A program made the translations under genes and the position numbers. DNA of 64,000 bases from Hydrogenovibrio sp965140365 (GTDB lineage Bacteria > Pseudomonadota > Gammaproteobacteria > Thiomicrospirales > Thiomicrospiraceae): the NCBI GenBank assembly GCA_965140365.1, contig OZ223196.1. The stretch is one strand, 5' to 3'. The notes under the pieces are model-generated. The model was given only the letters and a program-made list of their open reading frames with translations. It was not told where the DNA came from and did no database searches. Position 1 is the first letter of the stretch; each line of letters opens with the position of its first letter. Positions 35,020 to 43,018 of this stretch are shown piece after piece.

Positions 35020-36372
35020 TTAGCGTATGTCCAGTTGCGGCAAAATCTGTATCAAGGCCCCATAAATGTCAGGCTCAATGGAAGAACCACACTCGCTTTT
35101 GAGTATCGACAGCGCTTTGTCCACTGAGATCGCATCCCGGTAGGGGCGGGCGGCGGTGAGGGCATCAAAAATATCCGCTACGGTAATCAGTTTGGTTTCA
35201 AATAAAATTTCTTCACGCTTTAGGCCATAAGGATAGCCTTTTCCATTGAGTTTTTCATGGTGTGCGCCGCAAATTTTGGCAATTCGGTTAAACGGCTTGA
35301 TGCGTTGCAAAATTTGCTCGGAATACAGTGGATGCCGTTGAATTTGTTTAAATTCTTCATTTGTCAGTTTGCCAGGTTTATCCAGGATATGGTTGCTCAC
35401 CCCCAGTTTACCAATATCATGAAGTAAGGCACAGCGGTTGAGTTCTCTCTGCTGTTCAAACGAAAATTCAAAGCACTGGCTCAGCTTGACGGTGTAATCG
35501 GCCACACGAGAACTGTGATCGTGCGTGAAAGGGCTTTTAGCATCGACAATCATGGCAAACGCATAGGTGATATCATCAATTTTTTGTTGTGTCAGTGGAA
35601 TCTTTTCGGCTTCCGGTTCCAGCCCACGAATATCGTTTTCGAGGTCTGTTTTCGTTAAGGTTTTCCAAAAGGCTTCATGTGTTTCCAGGCTTAATAAGGC
35701 CTCGACCAACTCCGGGTTAAACCATGACCCTTTTCGTGAGCGCACTTCATTCAAGGCCGCAAGCTGACCACCGGTTTGAAAAAATACATCGGTCACTTGC
35801 GCGATGAGCGCGATTTGTGCGTTGATTGGGATTTGGTCACGGGCCAAGCCATAAGGCTTTCCGTTGCCGTTCCAGTGTTCATCCAAATAACGAATGCCAT
35901 CGGCAATTTCGTCATTAAACCCGAGGCGTTTTGCGATATCCGCACCTCGCTCACAGCGTGTTGCAAAGAGTTCCGTGCTTTGCGCTTCGCCGTGACGCGC
36001 AATGTGAATCAAATGTTTCGTTTTGGCGACCAAGTTGCCGCCGACCGCGGTATGCTTCAGAACAAATTCAAGCATCTGCTTGTAGCTGTCATTATCGACC
36101 AACTTAAAATCTTTTTTGGCTTGTCGTTCGTCGCTGCCGTAAAGCTCGTACAGCCGAGCGGCATTACTGCTGCACCCGGCATCTTTCAATAGAAGGGTGT
36201 AGTACAAATTCCAAATGTGTTTGGATTCCAGGCCGATGAGTTTTCCAAGGTGCATTCCAATCCAGCAGCAGCGAACACTGTGCCCAGCCGGTTGGCCTTC
36301 GGTTAAGTCCAAGGCATAACTCAAGGCACTGATGACTTGCGAAAGGCTTAAATTTTGTACGTTATCGACCAT
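35020..36372 (-). CDS. Tandem HD-GYP-type protein, first domain degenerate
   Basis: 450 residues. The C-terminal domain (about 270-445) has the full set: FTHDHSSRVADY, LLHDIGKLGVSNHILDKPGKL, HHEKLNGKGYPYGL and DIFDALTAARPYR, so it may hydrolyse cyclic di-GMP or a similar nucleotide. The N-terminal region (about 15-235) is a related domain that has LLLKDAGC in place of the HDIGK motif but keeps LDEHWNGNGKPYGL and VTDVFFQTGG. It may be regulatory. No receiver domain is attached. Monocistronic, with about 220 bases of apparently non-coding DNA upstream holding one palindrome copy. Confidence 0.9.
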   Translation of the reverse strand: MVDNVQNLSLSQVISALSYALDLTEGQPAGHSVRCCWIGMHLGKLIGLESKHIWNLYYTLLLKDAGCSSNAARLYELYGSDERQAKKDFKLVDNDSYKQMLEFVLKHTAVGGNLVAKTKHLIHIARHGEAQSTELFATRCERGADIAKRLGFNDEIADGIRYLDEHWNGNGKPYGLARDQIPINAQIALIAQVTDVFFQTGGQLAALNEVRSRKGSWFNPELVEALLSLETHEAFWKTLTKTDLENDIRGLEPEAEKIPLTQQKIDDITYAFAMIVDAKSPFTHDHSSRVADYTVKLSQCFEFSFEQQRELNRCALLHDIGKLGVSNHILDKPGKLTNEEFKQIQRHPLYSEQILQRIKPFNRIAKICGAHHEKLNGKGYPYGLKREEILFETKLITVADIFDALTAARPYRDAISVDKALSILKSECGSSIEPDIYGALIQILPQLDIR

Positions 36373-36568
36373 AGCGTGAAAGGTTCCGTTTTAAAATGAT
36401 GACGGCGGAGCCATGCTTCCTGAATCAACACCTTAACGGAATTTTTGACGTAAGAACATTAAAAAATGTCATTCATCCGAAAAGATTACGGGCGAAAGTG
36501 AATGGCAATATCGAAAAGGAGTGGTTTCGGTTTGGCTACCATGCCCAAGCTTTAACTAATCAATTTGG

Positions 36569-36578
36569 CCAGGCCTGG
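36569..36578. repeat. CCAGGCCTGG palindrome between the HD-GYP and beta-lactamase genes
   Basis: GGCCAGGCCTGGTC, 14 bases from the stop of the minus-strand beta-lactamase gene, so it may serve as that gene's terminator hairpin. The rest of 36373-36591 shows no convincing gene. Confidence 0.7.
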
Positions 36579-36591
36579 TCAAAAGGGTTCT

Positions 36592-37383
36592 TTAAGACCC
36601 GATAAGACCTTTAGCGCTCAGAACCTCCAAAGTCAATTTCTGGCGTAATGGCAATTGCGCTTTATCGTCGAGTCTCATATTCATCGCAAACAGCCAGGTG
36701 TCCTGCGCGGTTTTAACATAGCCGATATACCAACCGACATTCGGTTGAACGCGCGCCGCCCAACCGGTTTTTGCCCATAGGGAATAAGTGGGCGTTTTCT
36801 TCATGAGCATGATTGTTTGCAAAGTGTCATAAGCCTTCTCATTAAAAGGAAGCTGATGACGAACGAGTTTTCTTAAAAAATCCACTTGCTCAAATGCGCT
36901 GATTTTCAACGAACCCTCCAGCCAAAAGGTCGTCAGATCAAATTCATTCTGCAAATGACCGTAATCGGTTTGTTTGATATAACGTTTGTAAGCGTCGATT
37001 CCAACCTTACGGGCGATTTGCTGATAACACCACACGCAGGAAACCTTAAATGCGCTGTCCAAGGTTTGGTCGTGGTTCCACTGGGCCACGTTGTAACGGT
37101 GACCATCCCATTTGAATACCGTGTGATCATTTTGAACCACACCGTCCTGAACGGCAATCAGCGTATTCAGTACCTTAAAGGTTGAGGCAGGTGAAAACAG
37201 TTGCTTCGCTCTTGCGTCATTATGGACAAAGGTTTGCCCGGTTTTCAGGGATTCAATGACCATCGTGCCCTCAACATTTTCTTGGGCGAAAAGTTTGGCG
37301 ATTACCGAATCCTCGGCATTTGCAACAATGGGAATCAGCGCGGTAAGCAGGGCAAAAATGTGATGGCGTGTGGTTTTATACAT
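36592..37383 (-). CDS. Class D (OXA-type) beta-lactamase
   Basis: 263 residues with a signal peptide (cleavage near ANAED). Class D motifs: SPASTFK with active Ser67 and carboxylation Lys70, SCVWCYQQIAR (the S-x-V motif at 115-117), YGH (141-143) where most OXA enzymes have YGN, FWLEGSLKISAFEQV, and AKTGW (KTG at 205-207). It should act in the periplasm as an acyl-serine penicillinase, but spectrum is unknown. There is no transmembrane sensor domain, so it is not a BlaR-type receptor. It is not in the cassette array and has ordinary base composition, which suggests a resident gene. Confidence 0.9.
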   Translation of the reverse strand: MYKTTRHHIFALLTALIPIVANAEDSVIAKLFAQENVEGTMVIESLKTGQTFVHNDARAKQLFSPASTFKVLNTLIAVQDGVVQNDHTVFKWDGHRYNVAQWNHDQTLDSAFKVSCVWCYQQIARKVGIDAYKRYIKQTDYGHLQNEFDLTTFWLEGSLKISAFEQVDFLRKLVRHQLPFNEKAYDTLQTIMLMKKTPTYSLWAKTGWAARVQPNVGWYIGYVKTAQDTWLFAMNMRLDDKAQLPLRQKLTLEVLSAKGLIGS

Positions 37384-37458
37384 GGTGCGTTATCTCTTTT
37401 TAATAGGGTCGGTAGGGAGGTAATAAATTGGCCTTCAAGCCACAAAGCCTGTAACCAT

Positions 37459-37659
37459 TTATTGCGCGCTGACTTCTTCGCGTTCCCGCTCATATTGGTC
37501 GTAAGGTTTATTTGCGGCTTTCATGCAAGCATCGTATTGTGACGGCGGCTTTTTATAGCAACTGTTACGGTTATTGTGCTGAATATTGTCGTAAACGGCC
37601 TGATGGCTGCATCCGGCTAATATAAAGAGGTTTGTTAAAATCAGTAAGTTTCTCACCAT
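37459..37659 (-). CDS. Small lipoprotein, unknown function
   Basis: 66 residues. Signal MVRNLLILTNLFILAGC with lipobox LAGC at residues 14-17, then a polar tail with two more Cys and an acidic, Gln/Arg-rich end. The mature part is only about 50 residues. Located 76 bases upstream of the beta-lactamase start on the same strand; joint transcription is possible. No family recognised. Confidence 0.7.
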   Translation of the reverse strand: MVRNLLILTNLFILAGCSHQAVYDNIQHNNRNSCYKKPPSQYDACMKAANKPYDQYEREREEVSAQ

Positions 37660-37779
37660 GCATTCCCTTAGAATGGTTTGCGATTGAATGGATTTAAATG
37701 ATACGAAATTTTGGTTAAGATTTCGCGGTAAATCATCCAGTCATAACATTGTAATGGATTTTGATGGAGTGCTTGGGAA

Positions 37780-38502
37780 ATGAATGTTTTGGTGGTTGGG
37801 GCAACGGGAGCGACGGGGCGGTTATTGGTGAGCCAATTGCTCAACCGCAGGTGTCATGTCAAAGCGGTGGTGCGTTCTGCGGAACGCCTGCCGGAAACGG
37901 TTCGAGCGCATGCGCATTTGACGCTCATCGAAGCCGACATCTTGGCGCTGCCGGAAACCGAACTCACCGGGCTCGTAAAGGATTGCAACGCCGTGGCTTC
38001 TTGCTTAGGGCACAACCTCAACTGGAAAGGCCTTTTCGGCGAACCGCGCCGTTTGGTGACCGATGTTGTGCAACGTTTGTGTGAAGCCATTCAAGCCAAC
38101 CAAAAAAACCAACCCACCCGGTTTGTTTTGATGAACACCTCCGGAAACCGGAACCGTGATTTGGATGAACCCATTTCGTTTTCGGAAGCGCTAATTGTCG
38201 GGTTGATTCGCTTTCTATTGCCGCCGCATTCGGATAACGAACACGCCGCCGATTACCTGCGAACTCAGGTCGGCCAGAATCATCCGGCCATTGAATGGGC
38301 CGCAGTACGGCCCGATTCTTTGGTGGATAGTTCGGTCGTGACCGACTATGAAGTCCACCCATCCCCAACTCGAAGCGCGATTTTCAATGCCGGTCAAACC
38401 AGTCGAATCAATGTCGCTGATTGGATGGCCAGGCTGATAACCGAAAAAGACTTGTGGGAGGCGTGGAAAGGGCAGATGCCGGTTATTTACAATCGGGAAT
38501 AA
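37780..38502 (+). CDS. NAD(P)-binding SDR/NmrA-like protein
   Basis: 240 residues. Rossmann opening VLVVGATGATGRLLVSQLL, the acidic/basic loop VKAVVRSAERLP and a central FVLMNTSGNRNRD strand: the atypical short-chain-dehydrogenase NAD(P)H-binding_10 type. The canonical Tyr-x3-Lys pair is not evident, so catalysis is uncertain; such proteins may be redox sensors or epimerase-like enzymes. ATG at 37780 follows CTTGGGAA. Single gene. Confidence 0.85.
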   Translation: MNVLVVGATGATGRLLVSQLLNRRCHVKAVVRSAERLPETVRAHAHLTLIEADILALPETELTGLVKDCNAVASCLGHNLNWKGLFGEPRRLVTDVVQRLCEAIQANQKNQPTRFVLMNTSGNRNRDLDEPISFSEALIVGLIRFLLPPHSDNEHAADYLRTQVGQNHPAIEWAAVRPDSLVDSSVVTDYEVHPSPTRSAIFNAGQTSRINVADWMARLITEKDLWEAWKGQMPVIYNRE

Positions 38503-38556
38503 TTGGCATTTTAAACGCAGGTAAAATGCTGTTCTAAATGGTCCTAAAAAGATGAC

Positions 38557-38838
38557 TTACGTCTCATTATGAATATCATAATGCCGTTTGATATGTTGGG
38601 TTATTCGGCCCCAATAAGCGTTTTTGACTCTTGCTTGGTGGGACTCGAAGGCGGTTTTGTCGATAAACTCTTCGTACACATCAAAGCGATTTGGATTTTT
38701 TGCATTTTGATCGACTTCAAACACCAAGCATCCCGGTTCATTGCGGGTTAAGCGTTTGTGATTTTCAAGCTCTTTTTGAATAATCGTTAAATCGTCATCC
38801 GGAACCAGAATAAATCCTTTCAGAATTACTTTAGGCAT
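38557..38838 (-). CDS. Antibiotic-biosynthesis-monooxygenase (ABM) domain protein
   Basis: 93 residues. KGFILVPDDDLTIIQKELENHKRLTRNEPGCLVFEVDQNAKNPNRFDVYEEFIDKTAFESHQ is a ferredoxin-like ABM fold of the YgiN/LsrG type. Function is not predictable; relatives include quinol monooxygenases. I chose ATG at 38838 (MPKVILKG); a TTG at 38874 would overlap the neighbouring gene. Follows the GyrI-like gene closely on the same strand, probably co-transcribed. Confidence 0.82.
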   Translation of the reverse strand: MPKVILKGFILVPDDDLTIIQKELENHKRLTRNEPGCLVFEVDQNAKNPNRFDVYEEFIDKTAFESHQARVKNAYWGRITQHIKRHYDIHNET

Positions 38839-38860
38839 AAAGTTTTTTGTCGCATTTGGG

Positions 38861-39310
38861 TTATTTGACGGCAATATAAATCTCGATTTCGTTCGGGTTT
38901 TTATAATGTTCGAAGTCCGTTGTATAGGCTCTTTGGTATTCCGTCTGATCGGAAGAAAAATAATCCCATATTTCTGACCAGGTGTTGATCACGACTTGTG
39001 GCATTTCACCCGTTCCTGAAAACCGAAGATATTGACCACTTTCAATGACCGCGTCTTCCAAGTGTTGGCTGGCTGATTCCATAACCTTGTCGGAACCGGC
39101 CATGACTGAAAACGCACCTGAAACATCGGATTCATAGTGATAGTAGAGCCCGTAGACAGTTGCACCAACTTGCAGCTTGGGAGCAATTTCTTCATAAAAT
39201 TGTTGCCATAAGTTACCGATTTTTGAAGTTTCCGGTTGCATTTCATCAACATTCTTCGTACGGATGCTCAGGCCTTTAATTGCCATTTCGTCGATTTGAA
39301 TAGGGGACAT
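38861..39310 (-). CDS. GyrI-like/AraC effector-binding-domain protein
   Basis: 149 residues. KGLSIRTKNVDEMQPETSKIGNLWQQFYEEI, then YGLYYHYESDVSGAFSVMAG and YLRFSGTGEMPQVVINTWSEIWDYF follow the bacterial transcription-activator effector-binding (GyrI-like/SOUL) fold. No HTH is attached, so it is a free small-molecule-binding domain. ATG at 39310. A dispersed-repeat copy begins 19 bases upstream of the start and may carry or disturb its promoter. Confidence 0.85.
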   Translation of the reverse strand: MSPIQIDEMAIKGLSIRTKNVDEMQPETSKIGNLWQQFYEEIAPKLQVGATVYGLYYHYESDVSGAFSVMAGSDKVMESASQHLEDAVIESGQYLRFSGTGEMPQVVINTWSEIWDYFSSDQTEYQRAYTTDFEHYKNPNEIEIYIAVK

Positions 39311-39328
39311 GGTATTTTCCTTACTTGA

Positions 39329-39491
39329 GAGAGCTTTGCACGAGATGGATGCACGGATAAAAATGGCTAAAATTCTCCTGAATGTCGTTGAAAAACTGGC
39401 GAATAGCTCGCTATTCGCTGCGTTTTCCGCCTAATTCAGCAAAATTTTATCTCATTTTTCTATCGCGCCCCACTCATGCAAAGCTCTCCTT
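39329..39491 (+). repeat. Copy 2 of the ~160-bp dispersed repeat (MITE-like)
   Basis: Bounded by GAGAGCTTTGCACGAG and CATGCAAAGCTCTCCTT: inverted ends of 12 bp (GAGAGCTTTGCA/TGCAAAGCTCTC) around a central perfect stem GCGAATAGC-TC-GCTATTCGC near 39400-39420. Nearly identical to copy 1 in inverted orientation. No ORF. It sits between two minus-strand genes. Confidence 0.92.
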
Positions 39492-39522
39492 GAATTCATA
39501 TACATAACGCTCATTTTGAGTG

Positions 39523-40089
39523 TTAAAAATTATTTTCTTTTAGCCAGGCAATTACATTGGCGGCGTTTTCGGTTGGCGGAAATACCGGATAGAAAACTTT
39601 CTGTATAACGCCGTTTTTAATCACAAGTGTGAGTCGTTTTATTAAGCGCAGTGACTCGTACTGAAAAGTCGGTAACGTCAATGCCTGCGTTAATTCAAAA
39701 CGACTGTCATTCAATAACGCAAAAGGTAAATGAAGACGCTCTACCGCTTCTTTTTGGTCGGCCAGGGGCTGGGCGCTCAGGCCATACACTTTCGCCCCCA
39801 AATCCGTCAGTTCGGAGTGAAGGTCGCGAAAAGCGCATGATTGCGGCGTGCAACCTCTTGCGCCGGGAATGTCGTTCCAACCAACCATTGGAGGGCCACC
39901 CGGACGTCCGATTAAAGGGTAGATGTAAACCACGACGGTATCCTTTTCAAGCCCAAGGTTGACGTGAGTTCCTGAAGTGCTTTCCAGTGATATGGAAGGC
40001 ATTGTCAAGCCATCTAAATGCGCACAGGCACCATCGTCTTCAGGGATGGGTAAGTTATCGGGTAACGTTAAAAGATTCTTTTTGTCCAT
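39523..40089 (-). CDS. Peroxiredoxin (AhpC/TSA, thioredoxin fold)
   Basis: 188 residues. Peroxidatic motif GARGCTPQSCAFRDLHSEL (Cys near residue 78, possible resolving Cys five residues on, as in the PrxQ/BCP group), preceded by VVVYIYPLIGRPGGPP. Reduces peroxides with thiol partners in the cytoplasm. It is close to redoxin-like proteins of about 185 residues often found in marine proteobacteria. ATG at 40089. Confidence 0.88.
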   Translation of the reverse strand: MDKKNLLTLPDNLPIPEDDGACAHLDGLTMPSISLESTSGTHVNLGLEKDTVVVYIYPLIGRPGGPPMVGWNDIPGARGCTPQSCAFRDLHSELTDLGAKVYGLSAQPLADQKEAVERLHLPFALLNDSRFELTQALTLPTFQYESLRLIKRLTLVIKNGVIQKVFYPVFPPTENAANVIAWLKENNF

Positions 40090-40389
40090 TTGGTGTTTCC
40101 ATTCAATAGCCCAATGACTTACCAGGGGTTAACCGTTTTAAACAAAACGGTGGCGTGAGGGTAAGGTGATGTTTTTCAATAAAGTAACACCCAAAGTGGG
40201 CAAAATCAATTGAATCAATCTCTTGGGCTAGAGGGCATGCGTCATACTAAATCGATTTTAAAAAAACGGGTCTCGGTTGGGGTGGAAGGTGTCCGTGAAT
40301 CCGTTTATGATTTTACCTAAATTTTGAATTCATCCGATTCAAAAGTAAGCAATGACATATTTTTTGGAATTGAACAAAATAGGTGACAC
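40090..40389. other. 300-base intergenic stretch without a recognisable gene
   Basis: Lies between divergent genes (peroxiredoxin and a membrane protein), so it should hold both promoters. A GTTTTAAACAAAAC palindrome-like element occurs near 40134-40149. No ORF, RNA or repeat that I recognise. Confidence 0.5.
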
Positions 40390-40884
40390 ATGGAAGCAAT
40401 CACCGAAGCCCTGACGCATACCCCTTGGTGGGTGTATCTTCTGTTTGCTTTGATATTTTACAAAGGCGTGCGCTCGATCAAGCCCCGTGCGGTGCCACTG
40501 AGAAAGCTCATTATCGTTCCACTGGTTGTTTCGGCGATTTCATTGGATACCCTCTTTACGCAAATTAACCTGAACGGGTTTAATGTTTTAATACTGTCGG
40601 CCAGCACTGTCCTTGGCTTAATAGGTGGATATTTAATGACCGTCCGCGCGAATATCGAAGTGGATAGAGAACACCTGGTTTACAAAATGCCCGGCGGAAT
40701 CACCACGTTACTGTTGATTTTCGGGGTGTTTTTTACCAAATATTACATCGGGTATGAAAAAGCCGTTGACCCCTCCCTGATGCAGCAAGACGGCTTTGAA
40801 ACCTTTGTGATTATCGCCAGTATGCTGTTTGCGGGGTTGTTTATCGGTAAACTGCTGGGCTATGCTTACCACTACCGCAAATAA
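40390..40884 (+). CDS. Inner-membrane protein, possibly DUF6622-like
   Basis: 164 residues with five hydrophobic segments (about residues 13-28, 40-58, 63-85, 100-120, 135-155). The opening TPWWVYLLFALIFYKGVRSIKPR recalls DUF6622/DUF1453-type proteins, but the match is by impression only. Starts with ATG at 40390 after AATAGGTGACAC. No function assigned. Confidence 0.75.
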   Translation: MEAITEALTHTPWWVYLLFALIFYKGVRSIKPRAVPLRKLIIVPLVVSAISLDTLFTQINLNGFNVLILSASTVLGLIGGYLMTVRANIEVDREHLVYKMPGGITTLLLIFGVFFTKYYIGYEKAVDPSLMQQDGFETFVIIASMLFAGLFIGKLLGYAYHYRK

Positions 40885-40974
40885 AATATTGGTTGACTCA
40901 GCCAAGCGACAAATGACCAGGCCGCCGGTTGCTTGACCGACAGGCGGCTAGCTATTATTGAATGGAGAATATGG

Positions 40975-41280
40975 ATGATCAAAACCCATGAAGACTTACA
41001 CCAGTTGGTGTCGACGGAAATTGAACGTTATTTAGCCGAACACCCGGAGGCTTCCATCACCTTTGATGTGGCTGAAAACAATTCCTGCAGTATGAAAAAC
41101 ACTGAAAACGACCATAAGTTCGTGTTTTTGTTCGCCCGTTTCGGCGATGAATATAAAGTCGGTTTTGCCTTATACAAAGGCTACGATCCTAATCCCTGCT
41201 GGATTGACGATATTGAACATGAGGGCTTTGACCAAAATTTTATGCAAATTCTCATCAAGGAACATTTAATCGGAGAGTGA
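40975..41280 (+). CDS. Hypothetical protein, 101 residues
   Basis: Starts at ATG 40975 (MIKTHEDLHQLVSTEIERY) with TGGAGAATATGG upstream; the frame is open 14 codons further, but without a better site. Soluble, acidic, with two Cys and a beta-rich middle (HKFVFLFARFGDEYKVGFALYKGYDP). I do not recognise a family. It stands alone between a membrane-protein gene and repeat copy 3. Confidence 0.7.
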   Translation: MIKTHEDLHQLVSTEIERYLAEHPEASITFDVAENNSCSMKNTENDHKFVFLFARFGDEYKVGFALYKGYDPNPCWIDDIEHEGFDQNFMQILIKEHLIGE

Positions 41281-41407
41281 ATCCAACAAAGTCGGGTCAA
41301 AACGCCCTGTATTGTATAGGGATTTGGCCCGGTTTTCCCGCCACCAATTGCATATTCGAATGCAAAAATACGCCTTTTGCACGCTCTATCTGTAACACTT
41401 TATCTTA

Positions 41408-41572
41408 AGAGAGCTTTGCACGGGATGGATACACGGCTAAAAATGGCTAAAACCTTCCTGAATGTCGTTGAAAAACTCGTTAATAGCCAGCTATTAGCGT
41501 CGTTTTCCGCCTAATTCAAAAAAATTTTATCTCATTTTTTTCACGCGTCCCACCCTTGCAAAGCTCTCCTTA
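41408..41572 (+). repeat. Copy 3 of the ~160-bp dispersed repeat (MITE-like)
   Basis: Same inverted ends (GAGAGCTTTGCA...TGCAAAGCTCTC) and layout as copy 2, but more diverged. The central stem reads GTTAATAGC-CA-GCTATTAGC: the changes keep the stem paired (G-C to T-A, and C-G to T-G wobble). It lies in the 430-base gap before parA, 11 bases before the next palindrome. Confidence 0.9.
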
Positions 41573-41582
41573 ACCATAATCA

Positions 41583-41601
41583 CCAGGCCTGGGCATTTTT
41601 A
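41583..41601 (+). repeat. CCAGGCCTGG palindrome with T-tract next to repeat copy 3
   Basis: CACCAGGCCTGGGCATTTTT, an exact copy with a following T-run, in the gap between the 101-residue protein and parA. It could end transcription from the left. Confidence 0.65.
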
Positions 41602-41710
41602 AACTTATGGCAATGCTCAAGCTATGGCGGATGCCACCCCGGTTTTAACGGCACAAAATGCCTGTTTGATGTGGGGCTTTAAGGATGAATTTGAAAGGGC
41701 GAAGCAAAGC

Positions 41711-42346
41711 ATGACATCGGCACGGATTTTAGCGGTGGTCAACCAGAAGGGCGGCACCGGCAAGACCACTTTAAGCATGAACCTGGCCGCCGCTCTGATC
41801 AATCACGGCCGTGTGTTGTTGATTGATGCCGACCCGCAAGGGTCCGCCACTCAGTGGTGCCGGCTGTCGGCCGAAGACAAACCGTTTCCGGTTTCCGTCA
41901 TCGCCGTGGCCGGCCATTTGGTTAACGAAGTGGAACGCTTTGCAAACGATTACGACTACATTGTCATTGATTGCCCGCCAACACTGGAAACCGGCGTTAT
42001 GCAAGCCGCCCTTAAGGTGTCTCAAACGCTGTTGATTCCCGTGTTACCGTCGCCGGTGGATTTATGGGCCAGCCTTCGCATTGCCGACGCCATTGAACAA
42101 GCCAAAAGGCATAACCGGCCATTACAGCCCTATATCGTCATCAATCAGTTGGAACCCCGCAGTGCCTTGTCCAACGCCATGCAAGAAGCTCTGCAAGAGT
42201 TCGACATTCCCGCCTTGAAAAGCGGCCTGCGTCGTCGCGCCGTTTATCGCAATGTGGCGGTGGATGGGCTCAGTGTCTATTGCATGGGCAAACGTGGCGA
42301 AATGGCCGCCAATGAAATCGACGACATTATCCAGGAGGTTTTATGA
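41711..42346 (+). CDS. ParA/MinD-type ATPase (orphan ParA, McdA-like candidate)
   Basis: 211 residues. Deviant Walker A KGGTGKTT near residue 13 in ILAVVNQKGGTGKTTLSMNLA, Walker A' strand RVLLIDADPQGSATQW and Walker B DYIVIDCPPTLE. There is no N-terminal HTH, so it is the small ParA type used for plasmid, carboxysome or other cargo positioning. I chose ATG at 41711; an in-frame ATG at 41624 would add 29 residues unlike any ParA opening. It overlaps the next small gene by four bases (ATGA). No parS-like repeat or ParB gene is visible. Chromosomal parAB is normally elsewhere, near gidB. Confidence 0.92.
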   Translation: MTSARILAVVNQKGGTGKTTLSMNLAAALINHGRVLLIDADPQGSATQWCRLSAEDKPFPVSVIAVAGHLVNEVERFANDYDYIVIDCPPTLETGVMQAALKVSQTLLIPVLPSPVDLWASLRIADAIEQAKRHNRPLQPYIVINQLEPRSALSNAMQEALQEFDIPALKSGLRRRAVYRNVAVDGLSVYCMGKRGEMAANEIDDIIQEVL

Positions 42347-42549
42347 CTACCCAAAACACCACAGCATCTAAATTAACCGACAGTCTGCGCCGTGCCAAAA
42401 CCACGCAGGAAAAACCCACCAGCAAAACAACCGCAACGCCATCGCGTCAAAAGACGCCCGCTAAGCCGGTCGTCAAAAAACCAGCTTCAAAAGAGGAATC
42501 AACAGAACGGGTTAAACCCATGATTTCAAAACGCGTTTGGCCGGATTGA
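42343..42549 (+). CDS. Small disordered basic partner of the orphan ParA
   Basis: 68 residues, starting in a four-base overlap with the ParA gene. Almost entirely Thr/Lys/Pro/Ser, with an N-terminal possible helix (SKLTDSLRRAKTTQEK) and ending KRVWPD. Composition predicts intrinsic disorder. It has no ParB HTH. A short basic N-terminal stretch is the usual way partners stimulate ParA ATPases. A Trp within the last few residues is a feature reported for carboxysome-positioning McdB proteins. The McdB comparison is inference, since no carboxysome genes are in the window. Confidence 0.75.
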   Translation: MTTQNTTASKLTDSLRRAKTTQEKPTSKTTATPSRQKTPAKPVVKKPASKEESTERVKPMISKRVWPD

Positions 42550-42598
42550 CTCAATATTCAATCGGGTCAAATTCGGTTCATTCATCAAGCGCAATATT

Positions 42599-43018
42599 TT
42601 AAGCGTTGGTGTTGCCGTTTTCCCGCAATAAATCTCGAATCTCCGTCAGCAGTTTTTCCTCTGCGGATGGCTCTGGTGGCGCGGCTGGAGTTTCCTCGAC
42701 TTTTTCGGCTTCTTCTTTCTCCTTAGCCATTCGTTCCTGCATACGGTTGATGCTTCGCACCAATAAAAACACCACCAATGCAATTAACACAAAGTTAATG
42801 ATAGCTTGGATAAAGTTGCCGTAGGTGATGGTCGCCGCGCCGACCTGGAAGGCCAACGCCGTGAAATCCACTCCGCCCAACGCAATACCAATCAAGGGCA
42901 TAACAATGTCATCCACCAGTGACTTCACAATCGCGGTGAAGGCGGCCCCAATAATGACGGCCACAGCCAAATCAATTACATTTCCTCGGTTAATGAATGC
43001 ACGGAATTCTTTGATCAT
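42599..43018 (-). CDS. mscL: Large-conductance mechanosensitive channel MscL
   Basis: 139 residues, typical length. The N-terminal MIKEFRAFINRGNVIDLAVAVIIGAAFTAIVKSLVDDIVMPLIG includes the TM1 gate; TM2 is YGNFIQAIINFVLIALVVFLL, followed by a charged C-terminal bundle. It releases osmolytes on hypo-osmotic shock. ATG at 43018. Convergent with the ParA pair. The flanking gap 43019-43217 holds nothing I recognise. Confidence 0.97.
   Translation of the reverse strand: MIKEFRAFINRGNVIDLAVAVIIGAAFTAIVKSLVDDIVMPLIGIALGGVDFTALAFQVGAATITYGNFIQAIINFVLIALVVFLLVRSINRMQERMAKEKEEAEKVEETPAAPPEPSAEEKLLTEIRDLLRENGNTNA

Noticed and set aside
36396..36605. Plus-strand frame of 69 codons between the HD-GYP and beta-lactamase genes
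   Set aside because: No ribosome-binding site, contains the iterated palindrome, overlaps the end of the beta-lactamase gene and has no protein-like pattern.
36592..37383. Beta-lactamase as a resistance gene carried by the integron
   Set aside because: It lies 6.5 kb from the array, has no attC site next to it and shows ordinary composition.
41711..42549. Chromosome-partition parAB locus with origin
   Set aside because: No ParB, parS, dnaA boxes or gidB neighbourhood; the small partner lacks an HTH.
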